Source: Candidatus Treponema faecavium (lineage in GTDB: Bacteria > Spirochaetota > Spirochaetia > Treponematales > Treponemataceae). Taken from it: 13,759 bases of DNA. The DNA lies in the NCBI GenBank assembly GCA_019113455.1, contig DXHG01000012.1, positions 1 through 13,759 of the forward strand, written 5' to 3'. Under the pieces are notes generated by a model. That model saw only the letters and a list, made by a program, of their open reading frames with translations, did not search any database and had not been told where the DNA came from. Positions 1 to 5,019 of this stretch are shown in pieces. Made by a program: the position numbers and the translations under genes. Each line of letters opens with the position of its first letter. Position 1 is the first letter of the stretch.

Positions 1-7
1 ATTTTTA

Positions 8-214
8 TTTGCCATTTATCAGACATGAATTTTGCCGATGGCCAGCGGCGCACTTGCCGACGGCAAATTTTCAGTTTGCCGTCGGCAAAGTAAAAGTTTG
101 CCGATTGCAAGTGTCTCGCTGGCCGACGGCAAAATTCGTACCGGATAAACGGCAAAATAAAATTTTGCCACTGGCAAATTCTTATTTTTTTTACCGGCAA
201 ATTTCTGCGGCAAA
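8..214. repeat. Left array of 15-bp palindromes at 22-23 bp period
   Basis: Units fitting TTTGCCNNNGGCAAA, perfect or degenerate, start at 8, 31, 53, 75, 97, 119, about 141, 164 and 187, so the period is 22-23 bp (15-bp palindrome plus about 7-bp spacer). Perfect units are 75-89 (centre GTC) and 164-178 (centre ACT). Near-perfect ones are 53-67 (GAC) and 97-111 (GAT). Units at 8, about 141 and 187 keep only one good half, and an extra half-site GGCAAA lies at 209-214. Positions 27-137 also form a larger nested palindrome: 27-47 pairs with 117-137 (19 of 21), 51-67 with 97-113 (14 of 17), and 75-89 is the centre. No credible gene lies in 1-280. Function is unknown; it could be a non-autonomous mobile repeat, a multi-site protein target or a source of RNA hairpins. 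Confidence 0.9.
27..180 (+). repeat. Direct repeat copy A (matches 13517-13670)
   Basis: Aligned without gaps at an offset of 13,490 bp, 27-150 differs from 13517-13640 at about 10 positions, and further scattered differences follow up to 180. Similarity also extends weakly upstream to position 1. The ungapped match shows that the whole array was duplicated or inserted as a unit rather than arising twice from single palindromes. Confidence 0.9.
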
Positions 215-244
215 TCTCGTACCGCCCGTTCAGCGCGCGTACCC

Positions 245-274
245 TTGACCGAAACTGCATTTCTTCAATAGTAT
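245..274 (+). promoter_or_regulatory. Putative sigma-70 promoter of coaD
   Basis: The -35 box is TTGACC (245-250) and the -10 box is TAGTAT (269-274), with an 18-bp spacer. The expected transcription start, 6-7 nt downstream, falls on or next to the coaD ATG at 281. No Shine-Dalgarno sequence is visible between the -10 box and the ATG, which fits a leaderless mRNA. Confidence 0.5.
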
Positions 275-280
275 AGCGTC

Positions 281-763
281 ATGAACCGCGCTGTATTTGC
301 CGGATCGTTTGATCCGCCCACATTCGGACACCTCAATATCATTGAACGCTCACGCAGTATTTTTGAAGAAGTGCTCGTCGTTATTGCCGTAAACCGCAGC
401 AAGCAGTATCTGTTTACCGAGTACGAGCGTTTTGCCCTCCTTGCCGAAATGATAAAAAAATGGGACAACGTTTCTGTGCACCTGTGGGAGGGGCTCATAG
501 TCGATTTCGCGCGGGAACACCACGCGCAGGTGCTGCTGCGGGGCATCAGGAACATGAGCGATTTTTCGTATGAGTTCGATCTTTCTCTCATGAACCGAGG
601 GCTTGATTCCGGCATAGAAACGCTTTTTATGCCGACGGAACCGCGTTTTTTTGTGCTCAAGTCAAGCTCAATAAAGGAACTCGCATCTTTTGGCGGCGAT
701 TTGTCGCACATGGTGCCGGAACAGGTTGCGCGCGCGCTCACCTGCAAGCTGCAAAAGCGGTAA
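281..763 (+). CDS. coaD: Phosphopantetheine adenylyltransferase
   Basis: The product is a 160-aa cytosolic enzyme that adenylates 4'-phosphopantetheine with ATP to dephospho-CoA, the penultimate step of CoA synthesis. The length is typical of bacterial CoaD. Visible family motifs are the nucleotidyltransferase signature GSFDPPTFGH (residues 8-17, containing the T/H-x-G-H element), RGIRN (87-91) followed by the YEFDLSLMNR stretch, and the C-terminal SSSIKE (128-133), equivalent to the ISST/S..R/K loop. The ATG at 281 is chosen because the motif sits at the usual distance from it. There is no ribosome binding site upstream, and a promoter at 245-274 would place the mRNA start at the ATG. It stands alone between the left palindrome array and the rpmF promoters. 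Confidence 0.96.
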   Translation: MNRAVFAGSFDPPTFGHLNIIERSRSIFEEVLVVIAVNRSKQYLFTEYERFALLAEMIKKWDNVSVHLWEGLIVDFAREHHAQVLLRGIRNMSDFSYEFDLSLMNRGLDSGIETLFMPTEPRFFVLKSSSIKELASFGGDLSHMVPEQVARALTCKLQKR

Positions 764-780
764 ACCGCGCATCTCGCGTG

Positions 781-826
781 TTTTCCTGTTTTTTCTCTGT
801 TTTTTATTTGACAAAAAACAGGAAAA
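781..826. promoter_or_regulatory. 14-bp perfect inverted repeat over the rpmF promoter
   Basis: TTTTCCTGTTTTTT (781-794) is the exact reverse complement of AAAAAACAGGAAAA (813-826), with 18 bp between. The right arm begins at the last base of the -35 box and fills most of the spacer of the first rpmF promoter, so it could be an operator. As RNA it is a weak hairpin with only a CCTG/CAGG core, and it could instead help end coaD transcription. Confidence 0.5.
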
Positions 827-835
827 TGTTATAAT
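808..835 (+). promoter_or_regulatory. Strong sigma-70 promoter P1 of rpmF-acpP
   Basis: Consensus TTGACA (808-813) and consensus TATAAT (830-835) are separated by 16 bp. TG at 827-828 gives an extended -10. The predicted start is near 842, leaving a leader of about 70 nt before rpmF. Confidence 0.8.
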
Positions 836-838
836 ACA

Positions 839-868
839 TTGACAAGCAGGGCAAAGATGTTGTATGCT
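839..868 (+). promoter_or_regulatory. Second promoter P2 of rpmF-acpP
   Basis: TTGACA (839-844) and TATGCT (863-868) have an 18-bp spacer and lie directly downstream of P1. The predicted start is near 875. Confidence 0.5.
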
Positions 869-914
869 AAACCGCGTTATATCTAACGGAATATATTTAT
901 AGCGAGGTTAATAT

Positions 915-1100
915 ATGGCAGTACCCAGAGCTAAAACATCCAAAGCTCGCACACGCAGACGCCAGGGCATTAATATGAGATTACATGCTCCGCATCTGAT
1001 TGAATGTGCGAACTGCGGCAATTTAACGATGCAGCACCGCGTATGCCCCAAGTGCGGGTTTTACAAGGGCCGGCAAGTAATTATACCTGAAAGCAACTAA
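915..1100 (+). CDS. rpmF: Ribosomal protein bL32
   Basis: This is a 61-aa small basic protein of the large ribosomal subunit. The N terminus MAVPRAKTSKARTRRR is the typical L32 start. Four cysteines, C31, C34, C44 and C47 (CANC and CPKC), form the zinc ribbon, so this is the zinc-binding form. GAGG at 904-907 precedes the ATG by 7 nt. The gene is followed after 12 nt by acpP, and rpmF next to fatty-acid genes is a widespread bacterial arrangement. Expression is probably driven by the two promoters at 808-868. Confidence 0.97.
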   Translation: MAVPRAKTSKARTRRRQGINMRLHAPHLIECANCGNLTMQHRVCPKCGFYKGRQVIIPESN

Positions 1101-1112
1101 AGGAGAACTGAA

Positions 1113-1361
1113 ATGGCAGAAGACGCACTGTTTGAACAGATTCGCAAACTGATTGCGGAAAAGCTCGAGATTGAAGAAGACAAAATCACGATGGATTCTT
1201 CTTTCCGCCAGGATCTGGGCGCTGACAGCCTGGATACGTATGAACTGGTTTACGCGATTGAAGAAGAGATGGGCGTAAGCATCCCGGATGACACGGCAAA
1301 CCAGTTTGAAACGGTTGCGGACGCGTACAACTTCATTAAATCAGAAAAAGAAAAGGCATAA
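1113..1361 (+). CDS. acpP: Acyl carrier protein
   Basis: This 82-aa acidic protein carries growing acyl chains on 4'-phosphopantetheine during type II fatty-acid synthesis. The attachment site is Ser39 in GADSLDTYELVYAIEEE (the DSL motif), followed by the usual acidic helix II and the IPDD element (57-60). AGGAG at 1101-1105 sits 7 nt before the ATG, so the start is secure. It is probably co-transcribed with rpmF, and the unit ends at the terminator at 1411-1444. CoaD, encoded just upstream, contributes to the CoA from which the prosthetic group is taken. Confidence 0.97.
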   Translation: MAEDALFEQIRKLIAEKLEIEEDKITMDSSFRQDLGADSLDTYELVYAIEEEMGVSIPDDTANQFETVADAYNFIKSEKEKA

Positions 1362-1374
1362 GTGCCGTCACTGC

Positions 1375-1407
1375 GCGGGAATATTCTATTATATAGTATA
1401 TTCCCGC
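1375..1407 (+). other. Long hairpin upstream of rnc, after acpP
   Basis: GCGGGAATAT (1375-1384) pairs with ATATTCCCGC (1398-1407). After one T/T mismatch, CTAT (1386-1389) pairs with ATAG (1393-1396) around a 3-nt loop. No U-tract follows, so it is not a classical terminator by itself. It may protect the acpP mRNA end or be a target of RNase III. Confidence 0.6.
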
Positions 1408-1410
1408 AAT

Positions 1411-1444
1411 AAAAAAACGCGGTCTTGAGAGAGCGCGTTTTTTT
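1411..1444. terminator. Intrinsic terminator after acpP
   Basis: AAAAAAACGCG (1411-1421) and CGCGTTTTTTT (1434-1444) are a perfect 11-bp inverted repeat with a 12-nt loop, ending in seven T. The A-run on the other side makes it potentially bidirectional. It separates rpmF-acpP from rnc. Confidence 0.75.
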
Positions 1445-1481
1445 ATTGCAATTTTGTTCAGCATATCTAGTTATCTGCGAT

Positions 1482-2246
1482 ATGAAACAAAAATCGTTTA
1501 CTGCAGAACCGTGCGGCGCGCTTTTACCGGAACGCGCGGCAGTTCTTGCCGGTTTATGCAGCAGCCTGCATATAACGTTTCATAATGTGAGCCTGCTTGA
1601 TCTGGCACTGCACCACCGGTCTTTTTGTCATGAAAAACAGCATGACGCAGGCAACAATGAACGGCTTGAGTTTCTCGGCGACGCGGTGCTCGGCATGGCG
1701 ACAGCTTCATATCTGTACACGGCGATGGCAGACAGACCTGAAGGCGATCTTGCAAAGATAAAATCGATTGTCGTGTCTGAAATGACGCTCGCCCCTATCG
1801 CGCTTGCAGCCGGTATTGACCGCTGTCTGCGTTTGGGAAACGGAGAAGAGCGTTCTGGCGGGCGGCAAAAAAAAGCGATTCTTGCTGACGCGCTCGAAGC
1901 CATTATCGGCGCGTATTACCTTGACGCGGGGTATGCGCAGGCGGAAGCGTTTGTGCTCTCGATAATCATCCCCGAAATAGAAAAAGTGCTCCAGAACAAA
2001 CACCAGAAAAATTACAAAACGCTTTTGCAGGAACTCTATCAAAAACAGAGCAAGGCATGTCCGGTATACACGACTGAAAAACAGAGCGGCCCCGACCACG
2101 ACATGACATTTTGGGTGAGCGTAACAGTCGGCACACACACATACGGTCCCGCCAAAGGAAAAAACAAGAAGGAGGCGGAACAGGCGGCGGCGCACATTGC
2201 CTACCAGGCGCTTTGCGCACAGCTCTGTCTGCCGCCGGAACACTAG
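1482..2246 (+). CDS. rnc: Ribonuclease III
   Basis: This endoribonuclease cuts double-stranded RNA during rRNA maturation and mRNA control. The ATG at 1482 gives 254 aa. An upstream in-frame TTG at 1425 lies inside the terminator and would add an unlikely 19 residues, so it is rejected. The catalytic domain contains the signature NERLEFLGD (59-67). The expected metal ligands E60, E63, D67, D136 and E139 are all present (ADALEAIIGAYYLDAG around 136-150). The dsRNA-binding domain runs from about residue 177 (NYKTLLQELYQ) to 245 and ends with the GKNKKEAEQAAAHIAYQAL helix. No clear Shine-Dalgarno sequence precedes the ATG, and no convincing promoter was found. Some expression may come from read-through of acpP. 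Confidence 0.95.
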   Translation: MKQKSFTAEPCGALLPERAAVLAGLCSSLHITFHNVSLLDLALHHRSFCHEKQHDAGNNERLEFLGDAVLGMATASYLYTAMADRPEGDLAKIKSIVVSEMTLAPIALAAGIDRCLRLGNGEERSGGRQKKAILADALEAIIGAYYLDAGYAQAEAFVLSIIIPEIEKVLQNKHQKNYKTLLQELYQKQSKACPVYTTEKQSGPDHDMTFWVSVTVGTHTYGPAKGKNKKEAEQAAAHIAYQALCAQLCLPPEH

Positions 2247-2294
2247 ACATATCTGTTAAAACGATTATATATATGTTATTGCACAAAAAAGTAT

Positions 2295-2323
2295 TTGACA
2301 AAGCCGCCTATCGGTCATAAGAT
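2295..2323 (+). promoter_or_regulatory. Promoter of the Pro/Glu-rich lipoprotein gene
   Basis: TTGACA (2295-2300) and TAAGAT (2318-2323) are spaced by 17 bp. The predicted start near 2330 leaves almost no leader before the ATG at 2334, and no Shine-Dalgarno sequence is seen. Confidence 0.6.
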
Positions 2324-2333
2324 AACAGTAATT

Positions 2334-3200
2334 ATGATAAAAAAAATCAGCTTACTAACCAGTTTACTCGCTGCTCTTATACTTGTATCATGCTGTTCAC
2401 CACAAGAGACAAATGACACAGACTTTGCTTCCGCTTCTGCCGAGACTGTGCAGCCAGCGCCCGAACCTGTTCCCGCTCCAGAGCCGGAATCCGCGCCTGT
2501 CCCTGAACCGCTGCCTGCGCCTGAATCGGAATCCGCGCCTGAACCGGAGCCGATACCCGAACCGGTGCCGATACCCGAACCGGTGCCTGAGGAAGAACCG
2601 GCGCCCGCACCAATGCCGGAGCCTGCCCTTGAGCCCGCGGCGCCGGAGCCTGAACCTGTCCCCGTGCCGGAGCCACTGCCTGAACCTGCACCGACGCCTG
2701 AACCTGTGCCAGCGCCGGAACACGCCGTTGAACCTCCCGCGGTCGAACCGAGTCCGCAGCCGCCTGCTGAGCATGAATCAACCGAATATAACCGCGCGAT
2801 AAGCACGCTGTCGGAAGAAGATTCCGTCAGCGAAGACACTTTTGAAGAAGATAAAAAAGAAATCATGAGAATCATCGGCGAGCTTACACAAATCATGCAG
2901 AACAGGGACTTTGCCCGCTGGGTAGAATACCTCACGCCGGAATCACGCGCATACTGGAGCAATCCGCGGAATCTCAGAGAAGTTTCACGCAAACTCCCTA
3001 TGAAGAATTTTACGCTGAGAAATCTTGAAGACTATTTTAAATACGTGTTTATTCCTTCACGTCAGGGAAGGCGCATAGATGAGATACGCTACCTGTCGAG
3101 CAGCCTTATAAAGGCGGTGCAGGTGCAGAATAATGTTGATATCGTTTTCTATTATTTCAGCAAGCGCGGCGGCAACTGGCTGCTTAATATAAATCCGTAG
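2334..3200 (+). CDS. Lipoprotein with Pro/Glu-rich stalk, function unknown
   Basis: The 288-aa product starts with a signal peptide and lipobox (residues 1-20, LVSC, lipidated Cys20, another Cys at 21), so it should be membrane-anchored on the periplasmic or outer side. Residues 41-146 are almost entirely P, E, A, V and S in PEP-type steps, probably an extended stiff spacer like the proline-rich stretch of TonB. A folded domain follows at about 170-288: helices (DKKEIMRIIGELTQIMQNRD, then RWVEYLTPESRAYW) and strands ending in NWLLNINP. This could be an NTF2-like fold, but I do not recognise the family. The ATG at 2334 is preferred because the in-frame TTG at 2295 is part of the -35 box. The codon repeat makes the stalk liable to length change. 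Confidence 0.85.
   Translation: MIKKISLLTSLLAALILVSCCSPQETNDTDFASASAETVQPAPEPVPAPEPESAPVPEPLPAPESESAPEPEPIPEPVPIPEPVPEEEPAPAPMPEPALEPAAPEPEPVPVPEPLPEPAPTPEPVPAPEHAVEPPAVEPSPQPPAEHESTEYNRAISTLSEEDSVSEDTFEEDKKEIMRIIGELTQIMQNRDFARWVEYLTPESRAYWSNPRNLREVSRKLPMKNFTLRNLEDYFKYVFIPSRQGRRIDEIRYLSSSLIKAVQVQNNVDIVFYYFSKRGGNWLLNINP
2454..2771 (+). repeat. Imperfect Pro/Glu codon repeat in the lipoprotein gene
   Basis: Steps of the type CCGGAGCCT/GAACCG repeat with small variations and encode residues 41-146 of the lipoprotein. The repeat opens long spurious frames on the opposite strand rich in Gly/Ser or Arg, which should not be annotated. Confidence 0.85.
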
Positions 3201-3207
3201 CAGCAAA

Positions 3208-3239
3208 AAAATCAGGCCGCGCCGCCGTTTTTGCAAGCG
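3208..3239 (+). terminator. Possible weak terminator after the lipoprotein gene
   Basis: GCAAAAA near 3205-3211 and TTTTTGC at 3229-3235 are complementary, with a GC-rich interior (GGCCGCGCCGCC). The stem is poor and the T-run is short, so this is tentative. Confidence 0.25.
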
Positions 3240-3250
3240 CAATATTTTCG

Positions 3251-3279
3251 TTGATTTTTCTATCATATTGAATTATACT
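3251..3279 (+). promoter_or_regulatory. Promoter of the HEAT-like protein gene
   Basis: TTGATT (3251-3256) and TATACT (3274-3279) have the ideal 17-bp spacer. The predicted start near 3286 gives a leader of about 26 nt containing the strong Shine-Dalgarno AGGAGG (3298-3303). Confidence 0.75.
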
Positions 3280-3311
3280 GCTTACTATAAGTTGTATAGG
3301 AGGCTTATGTA

Positions 3312-4097
3312 ATGAAAATTTCCAAGTTAGCTGCAGTGCTGATGATCAGTTCGGCTGCGTTAAGCGGTTTTGCGCAGACGGAAACGGCAGAGGAGCAGCA
3401 GTCAACAAGTTCTGATATTACTGTTGAAGATGAATATCTGAGCAGTATGGAAGACCTGATTGTTACAGAACTTGCGTTTGCTCCGGACAGAGACACCAAG
3501 CTCGTTGCGCTTCAGTATCTGGAGGATGCAGTAAATCAAGGTTCTATTTCTCCCAACATGCAGACGGCGCTTAACGCGCTCGCAGGAGAAGGAGTCCTTT
3601 CGCAAACCCGTGAGAACGGACGCCTGGTCAACAACTTTCCCGATATTCGCGCGCGCGCCTGCGAGCTGCTCGGCATGGTAGCGACAGAAGAATCAAAAAA
3701 TCTGCTTGTTGATATTGTGCTTGCCGATAACGAGCCGATGGTAATTTCAGCCGCTATCCGCAGCTTGGGCGATATTGGCATGAATGAAAACGATGAAGTT
3801 GTCAATACCATTGCGTGGGCGCAAAAACGCAACGCAGTGCTCAACCCGACGAGCAGTCTGGCACATGAGGTGCTTGTTGCCTATGAAAAGCTGCTGCCTA
3901 CTATTGAAGACAAATCGCCGGTTATCCAGTCTATAGCGTCTATCGCTACAAATTACCGGTATATTACGCCGGTACGCACGATGGCACAAGCGCTGCTTAA
4001 GAAGATTTCAACATCTGACTCCAATTCTTCAGAACAGCAGAACACTCAGCAGCAGGAAGCCGCTGCTGAAACCGAGACTCCGGCAGAAGGTATGTAA
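3312..4097 (+). CDS. Secreted HEAT-repeat-like protein, function unknown
   Basis: The 261-aa product has a signal peptide (residues 1 to about 21, basic MKISK then hydrophobic, likely cleaved after GFA), so it is probably periplasmic. The mature part is helical. Residues 110-138 (DIRARACELLGMVATEESKNLLVDIVL) and 140-170 (NEPMVISAAIRSLGDIG) resemble consecutive HEAT repeats, and 219-232 looks like a further helix of this kind. Residues 233-261 are low complexity, rich in S, Q, E and T. A protein-binding scaffold is a reasonable inference, but the partner is unknown. AGGAGG at 3298-3303 lies 8 nt before the ATG. A start-stop codon pair (ATGTAA, 3307-3312) lies just ahead and overlaps the first base of the true ATG. 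Transcription appears monocistronic, from 3251-3279 to the terminator at 4102-4136. Confidence 0.85.
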   Translation: MKISKLAAVLMISSAALSGFAQTETAEEQQSTSSDITVEDEYLSSMEDLIVTELAFAPDRDTKLVALQYLEDAVNQGSISPNMQTALNALAGEGVLSQTRENGRLVNNFPDIRARACELLGMVATEESKNLLVDIVLADNEPMVISAAIRSLGDIGMNENDEVVNTIAWAQKRNAVLNPTSSLAHEVLVAYEKLLPTIEDKSPVIQSIASIATNYRYITPVRTMAQALLKKISTSDSNSSEQQNTQQQEAAAETETPAEGM

Positions 4098-4101
4098 GCA
4101 T

Positions 4102-4136
4102 AAAAAAGACTGCATATCACCTATGCAGTCTTTTTT
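4102..4136. terminator. Bidirectional terminator between HEAT-like gene and tRNA-Arg
   Basis: AAAAAAGACTGCAT (4102-4115) and ATGCAGTCTTTTTT (4123-4136) are perfect 14-bp complements with a 7-nt loop. There are T-runs on both strands, so it can end the plus-strand gene and the convergent tRNA gene. Confidence 0.9.
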
Positions 4137-4154
4137 ATTACACGTATCTGTTTT

Positions 4155-4228
4155 CGAGAGATACAGGATTCGAACCTGCCACCTTCGCCTCCGGAGGGCG
4201 ACGCTCTATCCAAATGAGCTAATCTCTC
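4155..4228 (-). tRNA. tRNA-Arg (anticodon CCG)
   Basis: Read on the minus strand the gene folds as a full cloverleaf. The acceptor stem is GAGAGAT/ATCTCTC, the D arm is GCTC/GAGC around ATTTGGATA, the anticodon stem is TCGCC/GGCGA with loop CTCCGGA (anticodon CCG, reading CGG arginine codons), the variable loop is AGGTG, and the T arm is GCAGG-TTCGAAT-CCTGT. The length is 74 nt including discriminator G at 4155. The CCA end is not encoded and must be added by the tRNA nucleotidyltransferase. It is a single gene, convergent to the HEAT-like gene and divergent from maf. Confidence 0.96.
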
Positions 4229-4240
4229 AAACGATGCGTT

Positions 4241-4269
4241 ATCGTATATAAAAAATGTTTTTCTGTCAA
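4241..4269 (-). promoter_or_regulatory. Promoter of tRNA-Arg
   Basis: On the minus strand TTGACA (4269-4264) and TACGAT (4246-4241) are separated by 17 bp. The predicted start near 4234 lies 6 nt ahead of the mature tRNA 5' end. Confidence 0.65.
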
Positions 4270-4297
4270 GATATGCAAAAAGGAGCGCGTTTATCAT

Positions 4298-4891
4298 ATG
4301 GAACCTATAATTTTAGCATCATCGTCTCCGCGGCGGCAGGAACTGCTTAAAATGCTTGGTATTCCGTTTAAAGTCATACTTCCTGAAATAGACGAAACAC
4401 CTCCGGCCGGTTTGCCTGCACTGCAAGTGCCGGTATATATCGCTGAACAAAAAGTACAGGCGGTGCTGCGGGCAATTCCTGAAGGCCAGTCAGTTACCTG
4501 GATACTTGCAGCCGATACCTTGATCGTTCTTGGCGATGAGCTTATTGGGAAACCAGCGGACAGCGAACAGGCGGCTGATTTTCTGCGAAAGTTTTCAGGA
4601 ACTACCCATGTTGCTGCTACTGCGGTAACACTTTATAACCATCAGTCAAAGAAAAAAGAGTCGCGTCTTATAACAACCGAAGTTACGTTTGCCCCGCTCA
4701 GTGAAACTGAAATTAACTGGTACATTGAAACGGGTGAGTGGCATAATGCGGCCGGCGGATATCGGCTGCAGGGGCTTGCAGGCTGTTTTATCAGCCGCAT
4801 AAACGGTTCATGCACGGGAGTCATCGGCTTGCCTATTTATGAACTTTATGATATGTTAAAAAAGCAAGGGTATTCTATTATTAAAGACTAA
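4298..4891 (+). CDS. maf: Maf-family nucleoside triphosphate pyrophosphatase
   Basis: This 197-aa cytosolic enzyme is of the Maf/HAM1-like fold. Family members hydrolyse the alpha-beta phosphate bond of dTTP/UTP or modified NTPs to keep pools clean, and they have been linked to septum control. Visible conserved pieces are SSSPRR (8-13), E33 in DETPP, AADT (71-74, D73 the likely general base), GKP (84-86), AAGGYRLQG (151-159) and GLP (177-179). The exact substrate cannot be read from these motifs, although the pattern fits the dTTP/UTP type best. AGGAG at 4281-4285 is 12 nt from the ATG, a little long. Its promoter must lie in the short gap shared with the divergent tRNA gene. rpsB follows after the structured leader. 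Confidence 0.92.
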   Translation: MEPIILASSSPRRQELLKMLGIPFKVILPEIDETPPAGLPALQVPVYIAEQKVQAVLRAIPEGQSVTWILAADTLIVLGDELIGKPADSEQAADFLRKFSGTTHVAATAVTLYNHQSKKKESRLITTEVTFAPLSETEINWYIETGEWHNAAGGYRLQGLAGCFISRINGSCTGVIGLPIYELYDMLKKQGYSIIKD

Positions 4892-4900
4892 CCCGCGCTG

Positions 4901-5003
4901 GATCTGTCAGACGGCGTGCTGCCAGCTGCAGATCTAATCTTCCGGGTTTTACCCGAGAAACAGAGCACGGAGGGAACGCGCCGGGTATATTAACCGTGTT
5001 CCC
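4901..5003 (+). promoter_or_regulatory. Structured 5' leader of rpsB (three hairpins)
   Basis: Hairpin I (4901-4934) pairs GATCTG with CAGATC, CAG with CTG and GGC with GCC around the loop GTGCT. Hairpin II (4943-4955) is CGGGT-TTT-ACCCG. Hairpin III pairs GGGAACGCG (4972-4980) with CGTGTTCCC (4995-5003), including one G-T wobble, and ends 4 nt before the Shine-Dalgarno. S2 is known to repress its own rpsB-tsf mRNA in E. coli, so a similar control here is a reasonable inference. A weak promoter, TTGCCT (4829-4834) with TATGTT (4852-4857), may start the transcript inside maf. Confidence 0.55.
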
Positions 5004-5019
5004 GCGGAAGGAGAAACTC

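Noticed and set aside
27..137. Plasmid-type iterons or a replication origin
   Set aside because: A 22-bp period recalls iterons, but the units are symmetric, there is no replication initiator gene or AT-rich melting region with DnaA boxes, and the module occurs twice within 14 kb of chromosome.
27..137. Integron attC site
   Set aside because: Treponemes can carry integrons, but the expected asymmetric R and L boxes and adjoining gene cassettes are missing.
8..201. CRISPR array
   Set aside because: Repeats are 15-bp palindromes with about 7-bp spacers that are conserved between copies, there are no unique 30-bp spacers, and no cas gene is near.
9..248. Short reading frames in the left array on both strands (79 aa plus strand, 64 aa minus strand) with LPSAS/FAVGK-type text
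   Set aside because: Their sequence is just the translation of the palindromic units. Similar text appears in several frames on both strands, and there is no ribosome binding site or codon pattern. The minus-strand frame shared with 13506-13694 stays open because the 22-bp register was kept without gaps.
1425..1481. N-terminal extension of RNase III from TTG 1425
   Set aside because: The start lies inside the terminator stem-loop, and the added residues do not match the family.
2315..2992. 225-aa minus-strand frame rich in Gly, Ser and Ala
   Set aside because: It is the antisense shadow of the Pro/Glu codon repeat. The plus strand has the promoter, the signal peptide and a non-repetitive C-terminal domain.
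4996..5019. GTG start of rpsB at 4996
   Set aside because: It would precede the strong Shine-Dalgarno at 5008-5013, and the protein begins typically at the ATG 5020.
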